NCBI RefSeq assembly: GCF_029852145.1 | Contig: NC_079974.1 | Span: 16,553,582 to 16,617,581 of the forward strand | From: Microplitis mediator | Taxonomy: Eukaryota; Arthropoda; Insecta; Hymenoptera; Braconidae | Length of the DNA stretch: 64,000 nt | Reading direction: 5' to 3' | Shown: positions 11,173 to 23,723 of the stretch, one piece after another | How positions within the stretch are numbered: the first letter of the stretch is position 1 | Layout: each line of letters starts with the position of its first letter | Made by a program: the position numbers and the translations under genes | The notes under the pieces: generated by a model | Told to the model about the DNA's origin: nothing | The model's database searches: none | What the model saw: only the letters and a program-made list of their open reading frames with translations

Positions 11173-11901
11173 TTCTAAATAAATATATTATAAAAAAAAT
11201 TTTATAATATCTTTTATGATATCTTACCATAAAGCAAATTTTATATGCGGAAAGAGTAGTAAGTCTATCATACTCAAAGTTGATAAAAGAATTACAAAGT
11301 ATGAAACAATATTCACAAAGGAAAAAATATTCAATTTCAAAGCAAAATAAAAATGTTTTTGTTTTTATTAGATAATTAATAGTAATGTTATTTTTCTCTA
11401 TTTAACAATCATAGCTAAGATTTCAATATGTAAAGAAAAATGAAAAGTCTTGAATGTAAAGAATTCAGAAAACTCATATTTGTTTGAATATTTTATTTCA
11501 AAATATGCATTTCATCAACACGAAAGTATTTCGAAAATATAATATTGATAAGACATAAACTGCATTGTAAGCAGAATTATTTATTTGCTGAGTACGGAAG
11601 TTTAATGGTTGCTTACTCAATGTTTGCGATTACGAATAATGAAAACAAAGACGTTATGAGGCATAAATACTGTGACTTAAACCGTGTTAAATTTACATCA
11701 GAGTACGCGGGAAGTTAAAGCTATAGTAAAAAATGAGAATTTGTAAGTACTACTAGATATCTATTAATTATTTATAATTAAAAAATAATAGTTATTGATT
11801 TCCTATGCTGGACGAAACGTATATGTAGAATTATTGTTTTTGTAAATAATTACTAAACTACAATCTTAATATTTGTTTTTTTTTCTTTTTTAGTTCAATA
11901 A

Positions 11902-12248
11902 CCCAGGTAGCACAGTTTTTAGGCTGTTTTTAACATACCGATAAGGCACCAACATGTTGACAAAACAATCAGAAATTTGTCACCGAAAAAATATCTACTT
12001 AAAAAATTTGACACAAGTGAAGACAAGAAGTAAATTATAAATAATGGTAAGAAGTTATCTAAACTATTTTTTAATTCACATGTCTTTTTGAAGACAGGAA
12101 AAATAACACAAATTTTCTGTCTTCTAGGGTCAATATTTCCACGTCTTATTTATACCAAAAAAGGTGACGCTGAGACAAAAAAAAATTTGTGTTGTCCTTT
12201 TAAAAGACACCTTTAAAACATCTTAAAAATGTCTGTGTGTTACTTGGG
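11902..12248. mobile_element. CCCAGGTAGCACA-ended element
   Basis: Inverted ends CCCAGGTAGCACAG and TGTGTTACTTGGG. The flanks read TTCAATAA before and AACAATT after, whereas the uninterrupted leader copies read TTCAATAACAATT, so the element is flanked by a 2-base AA duplication. Related ends occur at about 1211 and at 29934 and 32654. The interior holds CGGTGACAAATTTCTGATTG-type sequence shared by all copies (reverse complement here) and no gene. Confidence 0.65.
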
Positions 12249-12263
12249 AACAATTTAAATTAT

Positions 12264-12584
12264 TACACGGAAAAAAAAATATTAGTAAATATTACTGAGA
12301 TTCTCGTCAACAGCGCGCCTAGACCGAATCTCAGCAAATGTTATGGAGTAGAACGTAAGAAATTAATAACAGATGCATTTTTTTGACAAGTGTCTTGTAG
12401 TTTTTTAAGGTTTAAGTAGTAATTTTAAATAGTCAAGCAGTATATTTCAACGATTAACTGTTAATTATAGCAGTTTAAATATTAAAATCATAATTTTACT
12501 GATTGAAACGACATTAGTTATTGAACATAACACAAATAATTAGAAGTTGAACTACAATTATTGTCAATCATTTTTTTCCGTGTA
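12264..12584. mobile_element. TA-flanked MITE, CACGGAAAAAAA ends
   Basis: Bounded by TA, with inverted ends CACGGAAAAAAAA and TTTTTTTCCGTG. About 320 bases, interior non-coding and unlike the interior of the 3595 element. It interrupts the leader of module copy C just upstream of its start codon. Confidence 0.7.
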
Positions 12585-13083
12585 TTATTCAATATGAATA
12601 CGAAAATCGTTAGTAATAGTTCGATTTGTTAATACGTTATTCTAATAAGGTACAATGAACTTGACAAAATATTCCTGTTATCTTAACCTATTTTAAAAAT
12701 TTAATGCGATAATCAATAGAGTTTATTGATTCAATTTCAAACATATTAACATTACTGTTTAAAGTACCATTGTAGGTGATAATTTTTATAGTAGATACAC
12801 AGTGAAAAATATTGTATATTTGTGTTAGATACAGTCCGTGTTAAACTGTTTATGTCAATTATTTTGTGTTAAACCATCATATTGCACTGTGTAACTTGAA
12901 AATTTTGAATTGATCTAATACTTCAGGCTTTGAAAATATTACTTAATCCAAAAATCAAAGTTATATGATTGAATTTTGTGTTATATTATTATTATATCTT
13001 TGAAAGTATTTGACGGATGGTTATGAAATTTTATATACTCATTCTTTAGGCAATTATCTTAATCAAATTAAAAAACTGAAAAA

Positions 13084-14208
13084 ATTGGTTTACTCGAGAA
13101 ATGATGATGGCAATTTGAAATTTTCTTATAATGAAAATTGCATTTTCCAGGGTAGTTTTCTGTAATAACTTCTGAACGAAAACTTCCCTAATTATTATGT
13201 GAGCAAAACGTAAACACTTACTTATTATGTACATGATAAGCTATATTTTCCGATTTTTATTTTGATTTTTCAAGATACTTTTTTGAGCAAGTCAAGAAGA
13301 ATAGAGCGATATATTTATTATAGCTATATATATACTGTGATTTCAAGATCTTAACTAAGATAGCTATTAGGCTATAAAAATTAAAGCTATACTAAAAGTT
13401 ATAAAAATTTGTAAGTAATACTTGATATCTATTTATTATTTATTATTAAAAAATAATATTTATAGATTTCCTATCTTAATCGAAACATATATGTAGAATT
13501 ATTGTTGTCGAAAATAATTACTAAGCTCCAATCGTAATTTCTTTTTTTTTTTCATTTTCAGTTCAATAACAATTAAAAATAAGATGACGAAAATCGTAAG
13601 TAATAGTTTGATGGGATCATACGTTATTCTAATTAGGTATAATGATCATTTATGTCTAATTAGAATGACGTATGATCCCATCAAACTATTACTTACGATT
13701 TTCGTCATTTTATTTTGAATTGTTATTGAACTGAAAATGAAAAAAAAAAGAAATTACGATTGGAGCTTAGTAATTATTTTCGACAACAATAATTCTACAT
13801 ATATGTTTCGATTAAGATAGGAAATCTGTAAATATTATTTTTTAATAATAAATAATAAATAGATATCAAGTATTACTTACAAATTCTTATAACTTTTAGT
13901 ATAGCTTTAATTTTTATAGCCTAATAGCTATCTTAGTTAAGATCTTGAAATCACAGTATATATATAGCTATAATATATCGCTCTATTCTTCTTGACTTGC
14001 TCAAAAAAGTATCTTGAAAAACAAAATAAAAATCGGAAAATATAGCTTATCGTTTTATGTACATAATAAGTAAGTGTTTACGTTTTACTTACATAATAAT
14101 TAGAGAAGTTTTCGTTACAAAGTTATTTAAGAAAAGTACCCTGAAAAAAGCATTTTTCATAATAAGAAAATTTCAAATTGCCATCATTTCTCGAGTAAAC
14201 CAATTTAA
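13084..14208. repeat. 1.1-kb palindrome carrying two convergent promoter/leader modules
   Basis: Arms of about 550 bases are nearly exact reverse complements around a ~19-base loop centred near 13647. Each arm carries the module: TATATATATA followed by ACTGTGATTTC (plus strand about 13326, minus strand about 13966), a candidate donor GTAAGTAATAC, then polypyrimidine-CAG, TTCAATAACAATT, ATG-ACG-AAA-ATC and GTAAGT. The two TATA-like sites face each other, so transcription from either would give a self-complementary RNA. The outer arms (from AATTGGTTTACTCGAG, 13084) contain open frames on opposite strands that are mirror images, not separate genes. Confidence 0.75.
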
Positions 14209-14279
14209 AGAAAAAAATTTTAACCAATTTAAATTCAATTTAAAGAAAGATTTTTAAGAGAAAAAAAAGAAACAGGTAA

Positions 14280-15125
14280 TGAGTCAATGAAACAGGTATA
14301 AAAATATTTTTAAGGGATAACCAAACAGGAAGTCGTTGATGGCTAAGGACTTTTAAAATAATTCAAAGAAATACTTATAAGAAAAAAAAAGAATATAATT
14401 TACAACCTAGGATATTAAAATTTTAAAAATTGAAACTGTTAAATTAAATAAATTAAAATAAAATTTGTAAATCATTTGATAAATAGAAACTAGAAATTAA
14501 AACTATTGTATAAATGAGTATACTAAAATATCATCTAGAATTAGTAAAACGAAAAGTAAGATTATTAAAGAAATTATAATTAAAATAAGGAGTACAAATT
14601 ATTTAAATTAAGAATAAAGAAAATGAAAAGTATAATTACTGAGTAAATTATAATCGAAATGAAAAACAAAAATTATTAAATACATAATCATTCACATAAA
14701 AGGGTGAAATCATTAAAATAGATAATAATTAAAGTTAACTGTAAAACTAACTAAACAAATAAAAATTTAAACAAAAGAATAAAGATTTTTTTGAATAGTT
14801 ATAAGCATTATTATTAACAAATATAGTAACTTAGGTGAAGGGGTCAGTTGTGGAGGGTCAAGAGGGAGTGATCCGAAGCAAAGGCAACATAGAAAATCAT
14901 TAAGGAAGGGCTAGTACGGCTCCGAGACAACGATCTTTTGGAAGCAAGTGGAAAAATGTTGGTGTAGAAATCTTCTCTATCTAGAGAAACGTAGGAACCA
15001 CTTTTTTTTCCACGAAGACCTGCGACGAAGCCCAAAGGAGATCAGTTGTGTTTTAAGTCCCAAAACCTTTACACCATTCTTAGATCCTTCCACTGATCCA
15101 GAGTCAGTGTAGGCTGGTAGCCACC
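14280..15125 (+). repeat. Dispersed repeat, copy 2 (partner of 9656-10740)
   Basis: Same block order as the 9.7-10.7 kb copy, ending in the shared GC-richer segment with TTGGTGTAGAAATCTTC, GACCTGCGACGAAGCCCAAA (about 15018) and TCTTAGATCCTT. The minus-strand 63-codon frame here is repeat-derived. Confidence 0.6.
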
Positions 15126-16071
15126 TACTCGTACGTATTATCTAAATATTTAATAAAGAAATAAAACCAATTAGAAAACGGAAAGTCTCGGATCAACTCG
15201 TATACAATAAGAAAATAAGGGAGTAAGTCAGCAAATATTCTTATCTATATATATTTTAAACGTTATATCATAGAATAATTGTAAGAGTGTATGGGTCATT
15301 TCATTTAGATTAATTATTTTGGTGATTGAAAAATTTTATAACTTGAAGTTAAGAATTAATCGGAAATAGAAATGATTATAGCAATCAATAATTAACATTT
15401 TGAATTTTGATTTATTAATCTCGTATTTAGCAACGATCATTCTTTAAGTATATTGTAATACATGTATCTAAATACGGAACTCGGAAATTTGTTAAATAAA
15501 TTACAGTAAAATATTCATCTCAATAATATAATTTGGAATGTCAAATTTTTTAAGGTAATAAAATTTATTTCCCACATATCATTTAAACCCTAATTGATGA
15601 AAACTGTACGTAATTGTTTTTTAAATTTATATCTCGGTAAAATTGGAACTGCGGTGTCCTTTTTTCAATTGATACTTTAATTTTTTTGAAATTAATTAAT
15701 AAAATTTCCATACTGGTATGACAGCTCAAGGTCATTGAATGGTTTAAAAAAGTGGAGGGCAGTTCCTACTCGTACATTGTTGTTTTGGTTAAATTGAGGA
15801 TAAGGATTAGATACAATGAACTCGAACTAAAATTACGAAATATGGTGACTATTGCGTCATATTAAACAGAAAAACCACAATACAAATAGTTGTTATTTTT
15901 ATTTCTATTATTTGTTTTTTTTAAAAAAAGCAGAGAGGGAAAGACGACCAGCAGATCGTACTGCTGGATATAAGGGACAGTAAATTCGACCAAAAGGTTT
16001 ATTCTGTTGAAATACTTCGACAAAAAAGATCATTTTGAAGTTGAAAGTTAACTATCAAAATTTTTTTCGGA
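15126..16071. promoter_or_regulatory. Intergenic region with TATA-like site upstream of the pseudo-neprilysin gene
   Basis: The first ~450 bases are AT-rich with nothing recognisable. About 15590-15770 is a partial copy of the element found whole at 34861 and 39670 (TTAAATTTATATCTCGGTAAAA...GTGGAGGGCAGT). A GATATAAGG TATA-like motif lies at 15967-15975, some 100 bases before the start codon, within a less AT-rich segment (15935-16010). Transcription would start near 16000 if this is the core promoter (inference). Confidence 0.35.
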
Positions 16072-19000
16072 ATGGGCGACTATTACAGGTACGATTAATT
16101 ATTTACTTGCGTTATAATTATTTTTTGATACTCATAATAAAAAATTAACGATTAAATTTTATTTTACTGAATAGAAATTATTTTTAGTATAAGATTGTGT
16201 ATAATTGTATAATTTTTTACAGAATTTCAAAAAAATTATTCATTATTTCAAGTATTGGAATTATTTTTTCTTCTTTTCTGACAAATACTTCAGCTGCTGT
16301 TATAAATAATATACAAAATAGTGGTAAGTTATTAATGGATAATTATTTGGACACTAAACAGGAAATTTGAATTTTATTCTGTATACATTAAGAAAATTCG
16401 AAACAAAATGAGACTCATTTTTTTAGAAGAAGACATTTTTTTCACAATTGTGACCCAGTTTAACTAGAATCGAACTTTAGATATTTTTTAATGAAACTTT
16501 TTAGCCAAAATAAAAAAAAGCACTTTTATAACTTTTAAAAATATAAATTCTTTTAGAGGTAACGAAGGAATGTTCGGATCAAAATTGTGAAAAGTTGTAT
16601 TCAGAACTCTGTAAGTAAAATAATTATTTTATCCAGAAAGACTAGAATTATCGTAGATTAAAAAAAAATGATTAGGATAAAATTTACGATCAATTTCAGC
16701 TAATCGAATTAATGAAAGGTTAAACAAAAATGCAAGTCCTTGTGACAACATTCAAGAATTTGTTTGTGGTCACTCTGACTTTTGGAGCGTTTCAGAAGAA
16801 TGGAATTCCATTCACGAAGGTTTGCTTCACAAACTTTTAGAAATGTTAAAGTCACGAATAAACGATTTTATTGACTACAAACCCTTTAAACTCATTAATG
16901 ATGTGTACAAAACATGCATGAGATACGGTAAGTAAAATTGAATATGGTATTTATGTTTAATTCACAAAATTTTAATTGTCATCTCATCAATTAGAAAATA
17001 CTGGACAGCAATCTTTGGATCTTCTGCGCGATATTATTAAAAAACTAGGCAACTGGCCTCTTTTGGAAGGAGACAATGGGAAAGAATCAGATTTTGATTG
17101 GATCGACTTTTTTGTCAAAAGCCATGACATTGGATTTAAATCATTCCATTTTTTGACCGTTTGGGACTGGAGCAAAGATTATAAATCAACAGAGTTAATG
17201 CTTTTCCACGTAAGAACAATTAGTAACAAAATTTTTATTTTATCTCTCTAGCAAAGCCCTTGGTTTATGGTATATTCTACAACTCTTGCGGGCAATCGAC
17301 AACACCGCATAAATTGCAGATACTATTTTTTTTCGCGAATGCGATCATAAGACGATGGAGTAGATGAATGATTGGTTCAATATCAGGTGATATGGGGTGC
17401 AGAAAAAAGCTCTGGTCGGGTCAAAGATTACATAATTTTTTTTAAATTATTGATATTTATTGTTATTGTTAATTTATTGAAACTATAAATGGTTAAGTAA
17501 AAAAAAAAAAAAACATCAGAGTCCAAGTACGAAAAAAATTAACATGTATCTTTGGTTAACGTGAGAGTAACAGAGTTAGAAAATTGAAAAATTAGAAATC
17601 GTGTTAAGCTAAAAAAGTTACATTGGGTTCCCATACGTGGAAAAGATTGATTTTTTGGAAAATTAATATTTCAGTTTCAAGTTTTAGTTTAGAAAGTTAT
17701 GTTTTAGTTTCATCAACCGATGTGCCTCTAAAGATCAAAAGATGGCTTCAGCATCGAATGCATACGCTAAGTCAAATTCTGTGCATCTATAACACAATGC
17801 ATACTAAACATCCCAACGGCAAACGGCAACTTATCATACAGAATAGCGTGCACTTAGATAAGACTTATCCCGCATGACTAAAAAAATAATATATAATCTT
17901 ATTCTTATATAGATTCCACCTGATAATCTAAGCCGTGAAAATGCAACATTGAATATTTCAATTCCTGCTTACAAAAATTACATTGCAAAAGTATCTGAAT
18001 TACTAGGAAACACACAAATACCTTCGGAAGAAATTGATGAAATCATTGCATTCGAACTTAACATTTTAAAGGTACATGTTTTATATTATTATGTTACAAA
18101 AACGTTCCGAAAAAGTCCATAACAGTTAATTTCCAAATTTGAAACAATTCTAAACTATGAATTGATCATTTTTAGAACTTTAAAATAAGTTAAGAGTATA
18201 TGAAAGTATTTTCAACCTTCTGACTTTGTTGTTGTAAAGTTGTGATACGAGTAAAAAAACTTTCATAATTGGTTTTAGAGTCTTCCTTTTTTTAATGTTC
18301 TTTAAACCAAAAAAATTCTCAAGTTGATAATTTTTACTTATTAAGAAATTCTGAAAACGTGCTTATAAAGGACTCAGTTGAATTTTTTTTTACTTATTTA
18401 GAGTTCAAAAATAATTAACTCGCCGTTCAAAATTTTCTTAAAGTTCACTCTTATGAACTTTTTCGGAACATTTTTGGAGTGGATTTTTTTTATACGGGTA
18501 TGGATGTACGAATAACATGTTCAAATCAAATAATCGAATCGAATATTATTACTTAATTGAAAATTCAAATTTAATCATTTGAATTATAAGTAAATTTTCG
18601 AATCATTCAAATATTTTAAAAATTTACGAACACCTCAAAAAACTTTGACTAATTCAAATTTCAAATTAGATACTAACATTCGATTCAACACGAATTATTT
18701 GTAAGTTCAAATTATTCGTACATCCGAAACTGTTTAATAACTTATTAAATAACTTTTATTTGTTTATTAAATCAATTTTTGTATTCAGTTTTCTTATACT
18801 GCGAGAGAGATTATAAGACTACCATATTATGAATTTATCAAAAAATATCCATCAACAAATTGGAGAAAACTTCTTAAGTTTATTAAAGTTTGTGGTAATG
18901 AAATACCGAGTCTTTCTAATTTAATGATCTCTGTAACTAATGACTTCCCGGACTTTGTCAAGTTGATGGAAAAAACTCCAAAACGTGTCCAAGCAAATTA

Positions 19001-20728
19001 CGGTGTATGGAAAATAATTCAAGAAACGATTCCGTATTTAACAGATGAGTATCGTGAGCTGAAACGCGAATACTGTTCAACCCAACAGTGCAAGATTGAG
19101 ATACGCGCGGATTATTGCAGGGAGGTCATCGATCAATATTTAAAAGCCGCTCTTTCGGTATTGTACGCTAAAAATTTTGACAATGACATCGATACGATTA
19201 TTACAGAGATGATAGTAAATATAAAAGAGCAATTTGTGAATTTAATAAATGAATCAACTTGGATGAACAACGAAACTAAAAATCAGAGAATAGAGTTACT
19301 TCAAAACATAACTTTTGTAATTGGTTATAAAGAAAGAAATAATGATGAAATTGTTAAATATTACGAAAATTTCGAAATTGACACAAATAATTATCTCCAG
19401 ACATTAATAAATTTAGAATTATTCGACCGAGGATCAAATACCAAACTAGATTTTGACGCAATTATTGCACAAGGTGATCGTATAAGTTCTTCTTATTGCA
19501 ATCATCGAAAAGTGTTCAGTAATTATATTTGTCATTTATTAATATTTTTAACCCTTAGCTGTCACAAGGGTTCGATAAGACTCCAGCGTCTTTGATCAGC
19601 TATTCATTTTTATCATAAATTTTAATTTTTAATTAAGAAATGACTTTTTTCATAAAATCAAATATATAACTTTGTTAATTTTTATTATTGTCAACTAAAT
19701 CTTGTGGCCAATTATTTAAAAATGATTGTCCTTTGGCGTAAAAGCGATGAAGAATTTAAAACTTCCAAAAAGTATATGCAGTTTTTTATGACGAGTTCAA
19801 ATGTTTTTATAAATAATTTCAAAGTTTTCAATAAAAAAAGTGTGATTATTTTTTTGAAAATATATAAGTAAAAATATTTGATTATCAGAAAATTTATAAA
19901 AATTTTTTTTTGTACCGTATTAATTTCTCTACAAAGAGAGGTGTCTTGTGTTTCTTTTTTAAACTGAATAGCTATTGAAATATTTCGAGTTGAAAATTGC
20001 TTTGGATCTTTTGAATCCCATGTGATTGTCAAAGGGTAGTAAGTATTGAATTACGATTAACTAATGAACATTTATTTTAAAGCCATACCAATGAATATGC
20101 TTCGAGAACCACTTTTCAGTGTTAATTATCCAATGTATGTAAACTATGGTCACATCGGTAAAGATATTGCAGCTATAATTACTGAAAGTATTATTGTCAT
20201 GAAAGAAAAATTAACTGGAGGCATTAATTTGACTGAAATAAATGATGAAAAAACTCTTTGCTTTCGTCAACAAGTAGAGAATTATACTTCTACCAACGCA
20301 AATAACTCGGTAAAATATCTATTTACAAAAAAAATAAATATAATGAATGTTTCAATAATAAATTTAAATTTTATCATGTTTAGTTGAACGAATGGCCAAG
20401 CCCTTCTCAACAAATTAGCAGACACATCATTTATAAAGCAACATATCGAGCCTATCAACAATGGATCACAAAATATGGAATTGAACCCTCACTACCTGAA
20501 TTACCCTTCTCAAATAATCAAATGTTTTGGATTAATTTGATTCGTTATCCTTTTTGTTTTCCTCCTTCAGAGTTCTCAATAGTTATTGATAATAAGTATT
20601 CTCCTTACGTCTTTAATACAATGAGAGCTGTAACAAGTGTTTCAGAATTTTATAAAGATTTTAATTGTCCAGTTGATAATTCATTTATTAAAAATTATGG
20701 ACCATCATGCACTTTCTTCGAAGCTTAA
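16072..20728 (+). CDS. Secreted neprilysin-like (M13) pseudopeptidase, zinc site lost
   Basis: Nine exons join in frame to 676 residues: 16072-16088, 16223-16323, 16557-16610, 16700-16927, 16995-17209, 17913-18071, 18789-19473, 20083-20309, 20384-20728. Residues 1-30 form a signal peptide (KKLFIISSIGIIFSSFL, then TNTSA). The N-terminal M13 landmark PCDNIQEFVCG, the helical middle domain (ESTWMNNETKNQRIELLQNI) and the C-terminal landmarks NYGHIG, TYRAYQQW and FNCP place it in the neprilysin family, where active members use HExxH and a downstream ENxxD. Here HExxH is AIITE (residues 517-521) and the ENIAD position reads QQISR (571-575), so all zinc ligands and the catalytic Glu are gone. The usual segment with the substrate-binding NAxY motif is absent between the exons ending 19473 and starting 20083. 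Length is only slightly short for the family. Secreted, inactive neprilysin relatives are known from parasitoid virus-like particles and venoms; that role here is inference. Confidence 0.85.
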
Positions 20729-20990
20729 TCACAATTAGTATATTTTTTTTTATTTATATAATAAACAAAATTCATATTAGTTAACAATGTATTATACAAT
20801 GCAATAATAAAATTTAAAAAAAATTTCATACTGTTATCATCGACTATTTTTTACGTAGAAAAAAATTATTATAACCAACATAAAAATACAATTGTATTTA
20901 TTTAGTAAACTTCATCGGGTTTAAATTCAATTTTAGAATTCAATTTATTAACGCATTAATTTTTTAGTAATAAGTTATAATAACACAAAT
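20729..20990. other. Downstream region of the pseudo-neprilysin gene
   Basis: AT-rich 3' flank with candidate AATAAA signals at about 20760 and 20806. No other feature seen. Confidence 0.4.
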
Positions 20991-22050
<1,060 letters not shown>

Positions 22051-22621
22051 ATTTGTTTGAGAGATATCGCGGGCATAATTGAAGCCCTAATGTACGACAA
22101 AGTTAGAACCAATTCCCAGTAATCGAGTTTAGCGAAGGTAAAGTTAATTTTCGTCCAATTTAAAAAAAAGTTTTGATATTTTTAAAAACAAAATAGTTTT
22201 TATTGTTCCATGTTGAACATATTTTTTTATATAAACTCAGCCAAAATTCTTTTGGACTATTGTCTGATACAAAAAAATTGTAAATTGATATATTAAATAA
22301 AAGAATGGGATAATGATATAATAAAAAAATAATTGGATAATTGCTTATCTTTCTGTGTAGTCAGAGAAAATTGCTCCAAGTGCATTTCAGCTAAAAACAA
22401 ACGTCACTTAACTGCTATTTCCCACCAGACGATGCCAGATGAGTTTGCTCAGGAACTTGGAAGTCATCAGCATCAGCAATTCGCAACACTTTACACTAGC
22501 ACTGAACAATCAACACTTAACTACCCCATAAACACTTTGCACAATTTAAATTAACATACGATAAATTTTACAATCACTGCCCAATTTTACACGACTTAAC
22601 TGCAATGCTGTGTTTCAATGT
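22051..22621. other. Intergenic sequence, nothing recognised
   Basis: AT-rich with a moderately GC-rich stretch at 22360-22520 that gives a 73-codon frame. I see no motif, splice structure or repeat partner to support a gene. Confidence 0.35.
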
Positions 22622-22822
22622 TACTGAAGTTAGCAGACGTCTAATAATTTTCGGATTTTTTTTTAGACGATAAAACATTTAAAAAAAAATATTTGAAAAA
22701 ATTTCACCTGTAGATTTTTAAATGTTCTACATGTGCATATTTTTATATTATTTTTTTGCAATTGATTTATTGAAAAACGAAAATTCAAAAATTTTTAAAT
22801 GTCTGCTAACTTCAGGATCATT
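22622..22822. mobile_element. Hairpin MITE, TTAGCAGAC family
   Basis: Inverted ends TACTGAAGTTAGCAGACGTC and GTCTGCTAACTTCAGGATCA, about 200 bases, A/T-rich interior with GTGCATATTTTTA. Sibling copies lie at 33103-33302 and, as one end only, near 7497. Confidence 0.65.
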
Positions 22823-23723
22823 GTGTTTCAATTCGAACGTAAAGGAGGATCTAGACTACTACTGCCATTGTCGATGATACTGACTGACGTTATTGGACCG
22901 CAAGTTGATACAAAGCAATCGATTTCGCGATTCATTAATTCTTATTTATTAATTATTATTACTTCCGCGGTAAATTTAGGTATTCAAAAAATAACTACTC
23001 TAGTCCCCATGGCCAAGCCTTAAGGACATTTATTAACTGCCATCTATTTGTTTTGGAAGAACTAATATAGGTTGTGCCAATATTCATCTTTTTATCGACA
23101 TTATCGACGCTAGTTTAGGGCGGCGCCACATATCCTCTTCCTGAGCTCTCAGTGATCCTCAAAAATTTTCCTTGAAACTTTTGCAGTTATTTTTTTTTTC
23201 GATGAAATTCACCCACCCTCGAACATCCCTACGCAGCAAACTTCAGAATGTACCTACTGTATCTTAAGTAAAATTATAGAAAATAATAAAAACTAGCCAA
23301 CAAAATAATTACAAAATAACTTTTGATTTCACAATTCAAACTAAATTAATAATTCAAATGGGTTTTGATTAATTTTATGACGTTTAAAAATTTTTTAAAG
23401 ATCGTCTTCTTAAATAAAGTTAATAAAAAAAAAAGTACTAGCAATTATAAAAAAAAAAATCAAAGAAACCAAATTCTGGATTTTGATCTAGTGTCTAGTG
23501 TTAAAAATAATATTAAAAATGGCGACACTTTTTGCTGTTTTGTTTGTGCAAAAAGATGGTTATGGCATTTGTTATGCATACAATAATTAATGAAAATAAT
23601 ATACATATATATTTAGGATATTTAAATAATATAATATATATTTATAACAAGTGTTGTTGATTGTTTATTGTTTGTTTGTATGTATGTGGGTGGAAGAAAT
23701 AAAATAGAGTATAAAAATAAATA
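22823..23723. other. Upstream region of msl-2
   Basis: Contains a GC-richer stretch at 23085-23160 (GGCGGCGCCACATATCC) that could belong to a core promoter or 5' UTR exon, then AT-rich sequence with a TGTATGTATG simple repeat just before the start codon. The 73-codon frame at 23365-23586 lacks supporting features. Confidence 0.3.

Larger units (their letters stand above)
11440..12910 (+). repeat. Promoter/leader-exon module, copy C, split by two insertions
   Basis: This plus-strand copy shows the module best. A TATA-like CATAAATA lies at 11662-11669, followed by ACTGTGACTTAAACC. A candidate donor GTAAGT lies at 11743. A polypyrimidine tract and TAG end at 11893, followed by a leader and ATG-AAT-ACG-AAA-ATC at 12594-12608 before GTTAGT. 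Two insertions interrupt the leader: a CCCAGG...TTGGG element (11902-12248) and a TA-flanked MITE (12264-12584). No second coding exon is visible before the next gene, so it is probably dead. The inverted partner is at 680-1660. Confidence 0.65.

Noticed and set aside
17623..17877. 84-codon plus-strand frame in the pseudo-neprilysin intron 5
   Set aside because: It lies between two well-supported exons, has no motif, and does not fit the phase of the flanking exons.
19712..20032. Minus-strand 106-codon frame and a plus-strand stretch (LWRKSDEEFKTSKKYM) inside the pseudo-neprilysin intron
   Set aside because: The minus frame is antisense AT-rich sequence. The plus stretch vaguely resembles M13 N-domain helices but has no splice sites compatible with the exon phases and stops follow on both sides.
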